NCBI RefSeq assembly: GCF_001640805.2
Contig: NC_066844.1
Location: forward strand, 13,950,543 to 14,014,542
From: Lates calcarifer
Lineage: Eukaryota > Chordata > Actinopteri > Centropomidae
Direction: 5' to 3'
DNA length: 64,000 nucleotides
The position numbers and the translations under genes were made by a program. Shown here in pieces: positions 62,901 through 64,000 of this stretch; position 1 is the first letter of the stretch, and each line of letters starts with the position of its first letter. Under the pieces are notes generated by a model. That model saw nothing but the letters and a program-made list of their open reading frames with translations, was not told the DNA's origin and did not search any database.

Positions 62901-64000
62901 TTATTTATTCTTTTTTTTATGCAGGCCACTGGAGGGCATCAAAGTGAGCAATGTTCAAATTTTACACATAGTGGGCTTTATCAGTGAGCTACTTTACTTT
63001 CCTTGATTAATTTGCCTTTATGCACTAAAAAATCTAGCCAGGTAATCAGACCGAATTACCATTGTTTCACTTTATTGTTTCAGTCTGATGAGTTTGTGTT
63101 GTCCATTTTCTTGTCAGAAGTTTTGTCCTTTGTTGGATTCGTTAGAGACGTATCAGTCAATTTCAGCTGACGTGGTAGCTGCGGTAGCAGTTGCTAACTT
63201 GATTATTTTCATATTGATCAGAAATATGTAGATTTTTTCTGTATGTGGACATACAACAAGTGTATACAGCTGCATCTACCTCATCCACCCTTTTTCAGTC
63301 ACTATTTTTCCTACATGTAGCTAGCTAGCTATGTTCACAAATGATGTACCGTGTTGTTAATTCCACCTACTATTCATTGATTGTTTCTCCATCCGGTGGA
63401 AATACGTCCAGCGAGCACAAAAGCAGACATATTTGAATCACTGTACAAATCTGAAGTGTGGGGGTGATACATATGTGTGGAACCAGGCGAGAGAAATCTG
63501 GTTTGTATCTACACATACCTATTGCATCTATAAGTAATCCCAAATATTAATATTCAATATCCTTCTCTCTTTGTTAGCTTAGCTAACTCAGCATGTTCCT
63601 ATAATTGAAATCCAGTCCTTATTTTTTTATATTTATTTATTACATCAGTAGGCATACCTAACAATTACTCTACCTTATTTTGTGTGGCAACACACACTAA
63701 ACACACACTAAATATGAGTCTAGCAGTGGCTTAGGTTCTGGACCAAGGCATCTATCAAAGTACATAAAAGGTCAAACTCTAAAATTATGTATTTGATATA
63801 TCAAAAATGATATTGACATTCGTGACCCATGTTCCATCTTGGAACCTTTTTTGTAATTTGAATAAATCAGCATTAATGTAGATGATAATCTTTTCACATC
63901 TTTGACCATAGTTGTCAGCTCCGGAATTGGAGGTCGAGGGGAGCTGAGTCTGGCAGAGGTCCAGTGCCACCTGGACAAAGAAGGGGCCTCTGATCTGGTC
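14683..64000 (+). CDS. itpr1: itpr1, inositol 1,4,5-trisphosphate receptor type 1 (gene span, 3' truncated)
   Basis: The gene encodes the ER IP3-gated calcium-release channel, a homotetramer that converts phospholipase C signalling into cytosolic calcium. A non-coding exon (to 14891) and 43 coding segments (16090 to beyond 64000, one only a candidate) join with consistent phase and GT-AG borders into 1816 codons. Mammalian ITPR1 is about 2750 residues, so the last third (rest of the coupling domain, six membrane helices, pore) is outside. Domains in order: suppressor (about 1-223), IP3-binding beta-trefoil and armadillo core (about 224-600), then regulatory armadillo repeats. Type 1 identity rests on near-identity to mammalian ITPR1, the SI and SII cassettes, and two RRDS protein kinase A motifs. 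Residue numbers in the exon entries include all cassettes. Whether this is the a or b teleost copy cannot be told from the sequence. Confidence 0.97.
14786..14830 (+). CDS. upstream ORF, 14 codons, strong start context
   Basis: ATG in the context caccATGg, a near-ideal vertebrate start, opens a 14-residue ORF ([14 protein letters not shown]) ended by TGA 61 bases before the exon 1 donor. It lies wholly inside the itpr1 leader. A ribosome would translate it before reaching the main ATG at 16090, so it probably lowers receptor synthesis or makes it depend on reinitiation. Not recognised as a known peptide. Confidence 0.5.
   Translation: MDLTEDSAVEIIRC
14892..16067 (+). other. itpr1 intron 1 (in 5' UTR)
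   Basis: 1.2 kb between the leader exon and the first coding exon. No repeat or further exon recognised. Confidence 0.5.
16090..16181 (+). CDS. itpr1: itpr1 coding exon 1 (residues 1-31)
   Basis: Spliced from acceptor tttgcag (exon begins 16068). The ATG in caaccATGt opens [20 protein letters not shown], the invariant ITPR1 N-terminus. Donor GG|gtaagt, phase 2. Start of the suppressor domain. Confidence 0.96.
16182..19019 (+). other. itpr1 intron 2
   Basis: 2.8 kb. Contains an (AC)n microsatellite at 17851-17888. No other exon or repeat recognised. Confidence 0.5.
17851..17888. repeat. (AC)n microsatellite
   Basis: About 19 uninterrupted AC units within itpr1 intron 2. Confidence 0.97.
19020..19090 (+). 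CDS. itpr1: itpr1 coding exon 2 (residues 31-55)
   Basis: Encodes [20 protein letters not shown] of the first beta-trefoil. Acceptor tccccag, donor AG|gtaagt. Confidence 0.96.
20148..20450. repeat. possible hAT-like element remnant
   Basis: The right end reads gatgtgaaagccccctaag, matching the abundant fish terminus GGGGGCTTTCACATC in reverse. The left end aagggcattttcatatg is a degraded inverted counterpart. Low certainty. Confidence 0.35.
20927..21023. repeat. (AT)n(AC)n compound microsatellite
   Basis: About 27 AT units, ten AC units, then an ACAT-rich tail. Likely unstable and able to extrude a cruciform. Confidence 0.97.
24825..25006 (+). mobile_element. tRNA-derived SINE
   Basis: Has a pol III A box (tagccgaattg, 24837-24847) and B box (ggatcgactcc, 24897-24907) at tRNA-like spacing. 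A pyrimidine-rich body (cctttactctctctccctgt) and an A-rich tail (ccccaaaaaaaaac) follow. The tRNA part does not fold as a complete tRNA, so this is a SINE, not a tRNA gene. Confidence 0.8.
25618..25826. mobile_element. piggyBac-like MITE with TTAA duplication
   Basis: Perfect 14-bp terminal inverted repeats, CCCATAAGAGCCCA at 25622-25635 and its complement at 25809-25822, are flanked on both sides by TTAA. TTAA target duplication and CCC- termini are the signature of the piggyBac superfamily. The 201-bp body has no ORF. Confidence 0.85.
28095..28639. mobile_element. hAT-like non-autonomous element
   Basis: Ends TAGGGGTGTAA (28095) and TTACACCCCTA (28639) are an 11-bp inverted repeat of a type common in fish hAT elements. 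Flanking octamers tctgatac and gttgatat agree at five of eight positions, so the target duplication is degraded. No transposase ORF. Confidence 0.65.
29061..29176 (+). CDS. itpr1: itpr1 coding exon 3 (residues 55-93)
   Basis: Encodes [20 protein letters not shown] and on to NKLH, suppressor domain. Acceptor ttttcccag; donor CAT|gtaaga. Follows a 10-kb intron. Confidence 0.97.
29308..29394 (+). CDS. itpr1: itpr1 coding exon 4 (residues 94-122)
   Basis: Encodes [20 protein letters not shown] and on to NVIQ, in phase 0 at both ends. Beginning of the MIR-type repeats. Confidence 0.97.
29395..30203 (+). other. itpr1 intron after coding exon 4
   Basis: 0.8 kb with no recognised repeat, RNA gene or further exon. 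Confidence 0.5.
30204..30362 (+). CDS. itpr1: itpr1 coding exon 5 (residues 123-175)
   Basis: MIR/suppressor segment [20 protein letters not shown] and on. Contains Y167 (in QPFYKL), at the same number as the mouse tyrosine reported to tune IP3 affinity. Donor AGT|gtgggt. Confidence 0.97.
30690..31042. repeat. teleost dispersed repeat (LINE-like)
   Basis: Blocks tagagcgcatacctccgcca, ggtctggattattatctgga, ctgcatcaaactgtaaaaaa and ccaagtgtgattggttatct belong to a repeat I recognise from several fish genomes, probably LINE-derived. Diverged. Confidence 0.5.
31105..31260 (-). mobile_element. LINE 3' tail, antisense
   Basis: On the - strand the segment ends aatttcccatggcgattaat then aaagtac, the same type of 3' tail as at 10920-11003 but in the opposite orientation. 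Confidence 0.5.
32071..32169 (+). CDS. itpr1: itpr1 coding exon 6 (residues 176-208)
   Basis: Encodes [20 protein letters not shown], end of the suppressor domain. Acceptor ctcctgcag, donor GAG|gtacat. Phase 0. Confidence 0.97.
32328..32411 (+). CDS. itpr1: itpr1 coding exon 7 (residues 209-236)
   Basis: Encodes [20 protein letters not shown], the link into the IP3-binding core (from about residue 224). Phase 0. Confidence 0.97.
32662..32808 (+). CDS. itpr1: itpr1 coding exon 8 (residues 237-285), IP3-binding loop
   Basis: Carries the beta-domain side of the IP3 pocket: R241, K249 and R265-T266-T267-G268-R269 (in [10 protein letters not shown]), all at the same numbers as in mouse. Ligand contacts are known from published mouse core structures. 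Phase 0. Confidence 0.98.
33023..33118 (+). CDS. itpr1: itpr1 coding exon 9 (residues 286-317)
   Basis: Encodes [20 protein letters not shown] and on to LAAE. Donor GAG|gtgggt; a second in-frame donor nine bases on (33128) would add VGE. Phase 0. Confidence 0.96.
33398..33442 (+). CDS. itpr1: itpr1 coding exon 10: SI alternative cassette (residues 318-332)
   Basis: A 45-nt, phase-0 exon encoding [15 protein letters not shown]. Its 15 residues fall at 318-332, the length and position of the mammalian SI segment, known to be alternatively spliced. Donor TCG|gtaagt is strong. Skipping would preserve frame. Confidence 0.92.
33559..33588 (+). CDS. itpr1: candidate itpr1 microexon after SI (residues 333-342)
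   Basis: A 30-nt, phase-0 open segment ([10 protein letters not shown]) between a pyrimidine-rich acceptor (ctttctgctctag) and a CAG|gtactg donor, 116 bases after the SI exon. Without it the fish protein aligns to mouse across this junction without a gap, so I know no mammalian counterpart. It would insert ten hydrophobic residues into the IP3-binding beta-trefoil. Inferred from splice sites and frame only. Confidence 0.5.
33589..34142 (+). other. itpr1 intron before coding exon 12
   Basis: Holds TGCATG at 33811-33816 and 34124-34129, possible Rbfox sites between the SI region and the next exon. No repeat recognised. Confidence 0.5.
34143..34297 (+). CDS. itpr1: itpr1 coding exon 12 (residues 343-394)
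   Basis: Encodes [20 protein letters not shown] and on to the conserved [25 protein letters not shown] (34124-34129) sits 14 bases before the exon. Donor AG|gtataa, phase 2. Confidence 0.95.
34298..37612 (+). other. itpr1 intron after coding exon 12
   Basis: 3.3 kb containing a short (CA)n at about 36468-36486 and the Penelope-like remnant. Nothing else recognised. Confidence 0.5.
36665..36995 (-). pseudogene. Penelope-like element remnant (GIY-YIG end)
   Basis: The - strand reads [20 protein letters not shown] then [10 protein letters not shown], which matches the C-terminal GIY-YIG endonuclease region of fish Penelope-like retroelements (QHRR...[16 protein letters not shown]). The adjacent block gaagcctcttggataagagg is also commonly found with these elements. 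Frame is lost on both sides, so it is dead. Confidence 0.6.
37613..37712 (+). CDS. itpr1: itpr1 coding exon 13 (residues 394-427)
   Basis: Encodes [20 protein letters not shown], last strands of the binding beta-trefoil. Donor CGG|gtgagt. Confidence 0.97.
37798..37958 (+). CDS. itpr1: itpr1 coding exon 14 (residues 428-481)
   Basis: Encodes [20 protein letters not shown] and on to GTITQNER: hinge and first armadillo helices of the binding core. Confidence 0.97.
38050..38191 (+). CDS. itpr1: itpr1 coding exon 15 (residues 481-528), helical IP3 contacts
   Basis: Contains [17 protein letters not shown] with R514, K518 and R521, equivalent to mouse R504, K508 and R511 that bind the IP3 phosphates. 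The offset of ten equals the candidate microexon. Confidence 0.97.
38280..38438 (+). CDS. itpr1: itpr1 coding exon 16 (residues 529-581), helical IP3 contacts
   Basis: Ends SQQDYRKNQ with Y577-R578-K579, equivalent to mouse Y567-R568-K569, completing the IP3 site. Phase 0. Confidence 0.97.
38526..38698 (+). CDS. itpr1: itpr1 coding exon 17 (residues 582-639)
   Basis: Encodes [20 protein letters not shown] and on to LVRKNREP. End of the binding core. Donor AG|gtgagg. Confidence 0.97.
38699..39190 (+). other. itpr1 intron after coding exon 17
   Basis: About 0.5 kb, nothing recognised. Confidence 0.5.
39191..39310 (+). CDS. itpr1: itpr1 coding exon 18 (residues 639-679)
   Basis: Encodes [20 protein letters not shown] and on to ADILIET, the RIH-type helical domain. 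Donor AA|gtgagc. Confidence 0.97.
39396..39587 (+). CDS. itpr1: itpr1 coding exon 19 (residues 679-743)
   Basis: Contains the acidic run [13 protein letters not shown], then [16 protein letters not shown]. Donor AG|gtgaga. Confidence 0.97.
39704..39955 (+). CDS. itpr1: itpr1 coding exon 20 (residues 743-827)
   Basis: Encodes [20 protein letters not shown] and on to [16 protein letters not shown], among the most conserved blocks of the family. Donor GA|gtgagt. Confidence 0.97.
40051..40192 (+). CDS. itpr1: itpr1 coding exon 21 (residues 827-874)
   Basis: Encodes [15 protein letters not shown] and on to [12 protein letters not shown]. Donor GAG|gtactg. Confidence 0.97.
40286..40439 (+). CDS. 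itpr1: itpr1 coding exon 22 (residues 875-926)
   Basis: Encodes [20 protein letters not shown] and on to MEKGEENK. The exon end is where the mammalian SIII cassette may be inserted. No such cassette was recognised in the following intron. Confidence 0.97.
40561..40616. repeat. small perfect hairpin in intron 22
   Basis: TCACAGCTATGTAG (40561-40574) pairs exactly with 40603-40616. Inside, TGCCT (40583) pairs with AGGCA (40595) around a 7-nt loop. Function unknown. Confidence 0.7.
40808..41001 (+). CDS. itpr1: itpr1 coding exon 23 (residues 926-990)
   Basis: Encodes [20 protein letters not shown] and on to [12 protein letters not shown], with a divergent Thr/Pro-rich middle ([12 protein letters not shown]). 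Confidence 0.97.
41088..41226 (+). CDS. itpr1: itpr1 coding exon 24 (residues 991-1037)
   Basis: Encodes [20 protein letters not shown] and then a variable Asn/Gln-rich linker. Donor CAG|gtatga. Confidence 0.96.
41350..41404 (+). CDS. itpr1: itpr1 coding exon 25 (residues 1037-1055)
   Basis: A 55-nt exon encoding [17 protein letters not shown]. Its phase fits only when both neighbours are included, so it is constitutive. Confidence 0.95.
41499..41664 (+). CDS. itpr1: itpr1 coding exon 26 (residues 1055-1110)
   Basis: Encodes [20 protein letters not shown] and on to [11 protein letters not shown]. Acceptor ttcatag, donor CAA|gtaagc. Confidence 0.97.
41810..41977 (+). CDS. itpr1: itpr1 coding exon 27 (residues 1111-1166)
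   Basis: Encodes [20 protein letters not shown] and on to a charged linker ([12 protein letters not shown]). Donor AAG|gtacag. Phase 0. Confidence 0.97.
42127..42198 (+). CDS. itpr1: itpr1 coding exon 28 (residues 1167-1190)
   Basis: A 72-nt, phase-0 exon: [20 protein letters not shown]. The first half is divergent linker; [12 protein letters not shown] is conserved. Confidence 0.96.
42283..42420 (+). CDS. itpr1: itpr1 coding exon 29 (residues 1191-1236)
   Basis: Encodes [20 protein letters not shown] and on to LLQIPYEK. Donor AAG|gtgcaa. Phase 0. Confidence 0.97.
42535..42660 (+). CDS. itpr1: itpr1 coding exon 30 (residues 1237-1278)
   Basis: Encodes [20 protein letters not shown] and on to HINLFLNPG. 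The following 99-nt intron stays in frame without a stop. Phase 0. Confidence 0.97.
42760..42960 (+). CDS. itpr1: itpr1 coding exon 31 (residues 1279-1345)
   Basis: Encodes [20 protein letters not shown] and on to CQDIVMAE. Donor GAG|gtctgt is weak, but the frame and family sequence fix it. Confidence 0.96.
43138..43389 (+). CDS. itpr1: itpr1 coding exon 32 (residues 1346-1429)
   Basis: Encodes [20 protein letters not shown] and on to [10 protein letters not shown], nearly identical to mammals. Phase 0. Confidence 0.98.
43390..44681 (+). other. itpr1 intron after coding exon 32
   Basis: 1.3 kb with a 25-nt tandem duplication at 44196-44245 (23 of 25 bases identical). Nothing else recognised. 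Confidence 0.5.
44196..44245. repeat. 25-nt tandem duplication
   Basis: Two adjacent copies of a unit beginning acaatactatct and ending gttggcagtg, differing at two bases. Confidence 0.9.
44682..44807 (+). CDS. itpr1: itpr1 coding exon 33 (residues 1430-1471)
   Basis: Encodes [20 protein letters not shown] and on to LVDICR. Acceptor ctctctaacag, donor AGG|gtaagc. Phase 0. Confidence 0.98.
44992..45120 (+). CDS. itpr1: itpr1 coding exon 34 (residues 1472-1514)
   Basis: Encodes [20 protein letters not shown] and on to SDQSTSLQ. Donor CAG|gtaatc. Phase 0. Confidence 0.97.
45121..46201 (+). other. itpr1 intron after coding exon 34
   Basis: 1.1 kb with a T-rich tract (46159-46174) before the acceptor. 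Nothing else recognised. Confidence 0.5.
46202..46322 (+). CDS. itpr1: itpr1 coding exon 35 (residues 1515-1555)
   Basis: Encodes [20 protein letters not shown] and on to CIKVLSDV. Donor GG|gtaaga, phase 1. Confidence 0.97.
46433..46617 (+). CDS. itpr1: itpr1 coding exon 36 (residues 1555-1616), first PKA motif
   Basis: Encodes [15 protein letters not shown] and on to IIERLQ. RRDS at 1597-1600 matches the mammalian PKA site near S1588/1589. Donor CAG|gttggt. Confidence 0.97.
46618..49045 (+). other. itpr1 intron after coding exon 36
   Basis: 2.4 kb holding one dispersed repeat at its 5' end. Nothing else recognised. Confidence 0.5.
46913..47037. repeat. teleost dispersed repeat ('caattcaatt...caaatcacaac' family)
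   Basis: The tandem ttcag/ttcaa start, then tatatagcaccaaatcacaa, gttatctcaaggcacttttc and cctagaccatacaggaa, are diagnostic of an abundant fish repeat. Confidence 0.65.
49046..49194 (+). CDS. itpr1: itpr1 coding exon 37 (residues 1617-1666)
   Basis: Encodes [20 protein letters not shown] and on to CESGGFIS. Donor AA|gtgagt. Confidence 0.97.
49830..49941 (+). CDS. itpr1: itpr1 coding exon 38 (residues 1666-1703)
   Basis: Encodes [20 protein letters not shown] and on to KDRGYGEK, the last constitutive residues before the SII cassettes. Donor AAG|gtatgt. Confidence 0.97.
50623..50816. repeat. long intronic inverted repeat (hairpin)
   Basis: Arms 50623-50698 and 50740-50816 are inverted copies with a 41-nt loop. 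The outer 55 bases pair without a mismatch; only the junction to the A/T run differs. No target duplication was found, so it may be a foldback element or a local inverted duplication. Confidence 0.9.
51225..51660. repeat. diverged DNA-transposon-like repeat
   Basis: Blocks caaaagtatcctaccccatg, tttattgcataacaacactg and gaaagccagtgttgaaaaaa resemble a widespread fish element. No ORF. Class uncertain. Confidence 0.4.
51974..52009 (+). CDS. itpr1: itpr1 SII microexon 1 (residues 1704-1715)
   Basis: 36 nt, phase 0, encoding [12 protein letters not shown] after acceptor ctcttgcag. Aligns with LISIDELDNAE, the first half of mammalian SIIA. The donor GAG|gttgat is poor, which fits regulated inclusion. 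SII is known in mammals as the neuronal alternative segment. Confidence 0.85.
52841..53170. mobile_element. hAT-like MITE with 8-bp target duplication
   Basis: The element runs 52849-53162 from TAGGGCATGGCAATATGG to the inverted CCAGCCCTA end, a familiar fish terminus. Flanks gtttctaa and ctttctaa agree at seven of eight bases, as expected for a hAT target duplication. Confidence 0.75.
54108..54227 (+). pseudogene. L2-like LINE reverse transcriptase fragment
   Basis: The frame reads [20 protein letters not shown] then [10 protein letters not shown], matching the L2/Rex-type motif LxxSDLExxxHAFVSSRLDYCNSLL. It ends at TGA 54225. Isolated relic. Confidence 0.6.
58858..58893 (+). CDS. itpr1: itpr1 SII microexon 2 (residues 1716-1727)
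   Basis: 36 nt, phase 0, encoding [12 protein letters not shown] between acceptor caatcag and donor GAG|gtgtgt. Aligns with LPPAPDSENATE, the second half of mammalian SIIA. Nearly 7 kb separate it from the first microexon. Confidence 0.85.
58894..59917 (+). other. itpr1 intron before SIIC
   Basis: 1 kb with three TGCATG motifs at 59604, 59701 and 59785, within 315 bases of the SIIC acceptor. Confidence 0.55.
59604..59790 (+). promoter_or_regulatory. cluster of three TGCATG (Rbfox-type) motifs
   Basis: TGCATG occurs at 59604-59609, 59701-59706 and 59785-59790. Rbfox proteins bind (U)GCAUG; upstream sites usually favour exon skipping. Splicing control of SIIC is inferred. Confidence 0.4.
59918..59965 (+). 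CDS. itpr1: itpr1 SIIC microexon (residues 1728-1743)
   Basis: 48 nt, phase 0, encoding [16 protein letters not shown]. These 16 residues match mammalian SIIC (ELEPSPPLRQLEDHKR) in length and pattern. The acceptor is a tandem AAG|GAG; donor AGG|gtaggt. Confidence 0.9.
59966..60840 (+). other. itpr1 intron after SIIC
   Basis: 0.9 kb with T-rich runs near 60393-60430. Nothing else recognised. Confidence 0.5.
60841..60970 (+). CDS. itpr1: itpr1 coding exon 42 (residues 1744-1787), second PKA motif
   Basis: Encodes [20 protein letters not shown] and then RRDS (1764-1767), equivalent to the mammalian PKA site at S1755 (RRES) next to SII. Acceptor actgatag, donor CAG|gtgtgt, phase 1. Confidence 0.96.
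60971..63911 (+). other. itpr1 intron before the last exon in the window
   Basis: 2.9 kb, AT-rich, A-rich near 61200-61245. No exon, repeat or RNA gene recognised. Confidence 0.5.
63912..64000 (+). CDS. itpr1: itpr1 coding exon 43, cut by window edge (residues 1787-1816)
   Basis: Acceptor gaccatag. [11 protein letters not shown] is divergent (mammals have a Gly/Ser-rich stretch), then [19 protein letters not shown] is conserved. An alternative AG at 63917-63918 would give the wrong frame. The exon continues past 64000. Confidence 0.95.

Noticed and set aside
63917..63918. AG before CTCCGG as acceptor of the last exon
   Set aside because: It gives a frame without the conserved [14 protein letters not shown]; the AG at 63910-63911 keeps it.
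1..64000. CRISPR arrays, operons, rRNA or tRNA genes, viral insertions
   Set aside because: None seen; tandem repeats are simple microsatellites without spacers, and no viral protein motif was recognised.

Overview
The window is vertebrate nuclear DNA, almost certainly from a ray-finned (teleost) fish. Genes are split by GT-AG introns. The DNA is AT-rich and full of microsatellites. It carries dispersed repeats typical of teleosts: a tRNA-derived SINE, short inverted-repeat DNA elements, and L2-like and Penelope-like relics. There are no operons, bacterial promoters or CRISPR arrays. All repeat-family names are from memory and were not searched.

Two genes lie head to tail on the + strand. 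The first (about 2.6-5.5 kb) is setmar, a SET-domain histone lysine methyltransferase of two exons. It ends in a stop codon after the post-SET motif, so the primate mariner-transposase fusion is absent. The first exon as read here carries an apparent 1-nt frameshift. From 5.5 to 14.6 kb is intergenic DNA with repeats; I found no exon of sumf1, which separates SETMAR and ITPR1 in human.

The second gene fills the rest (about 14.68 kb to the right edge, where it is cut off). It is itpr1, the type 1 inositol 1,4,5-trisphosphate receptor, an ER calcium-release channel. I placed a non-coding first exon and 43 coding segments (one a new candidate). Together they encode 1816 codons with continuous phase: the suppressor domain, the whole IP3-binding core and most of the regulatory region. 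The channel domain lies beyond the window. The IP3-contacting residues are present (R241, K249, R265-T266-T267-G268-R269, then R514/K518/R521 and Y577-R578-K579 in this numbering, shifted +10 from mouse by the candidate microexon).

The most interesting signals concern alternative splicing of itpr1: (1) an in-frame 30-nt candidate microexon just downstream of the SI cassette; (2) an SII region made of three separately skippable phase-0 microexons (36, 36 and 48 nt), with a weak donor, a tandem AG acceptor and three TGCATG motifs close by; (3) a 99-nt in-frame intron without stops that would encode a very hydrophobic insert; (4) a long near-perfect intronic hairpin upstream of SII. The leader carries a 14-codon upstream ORF in strong start context behind a TATA box.

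Part of itpr1 intron 3 and the 7-kb intron inside the SII region are long non-coding stretches in which I saw only repeats.
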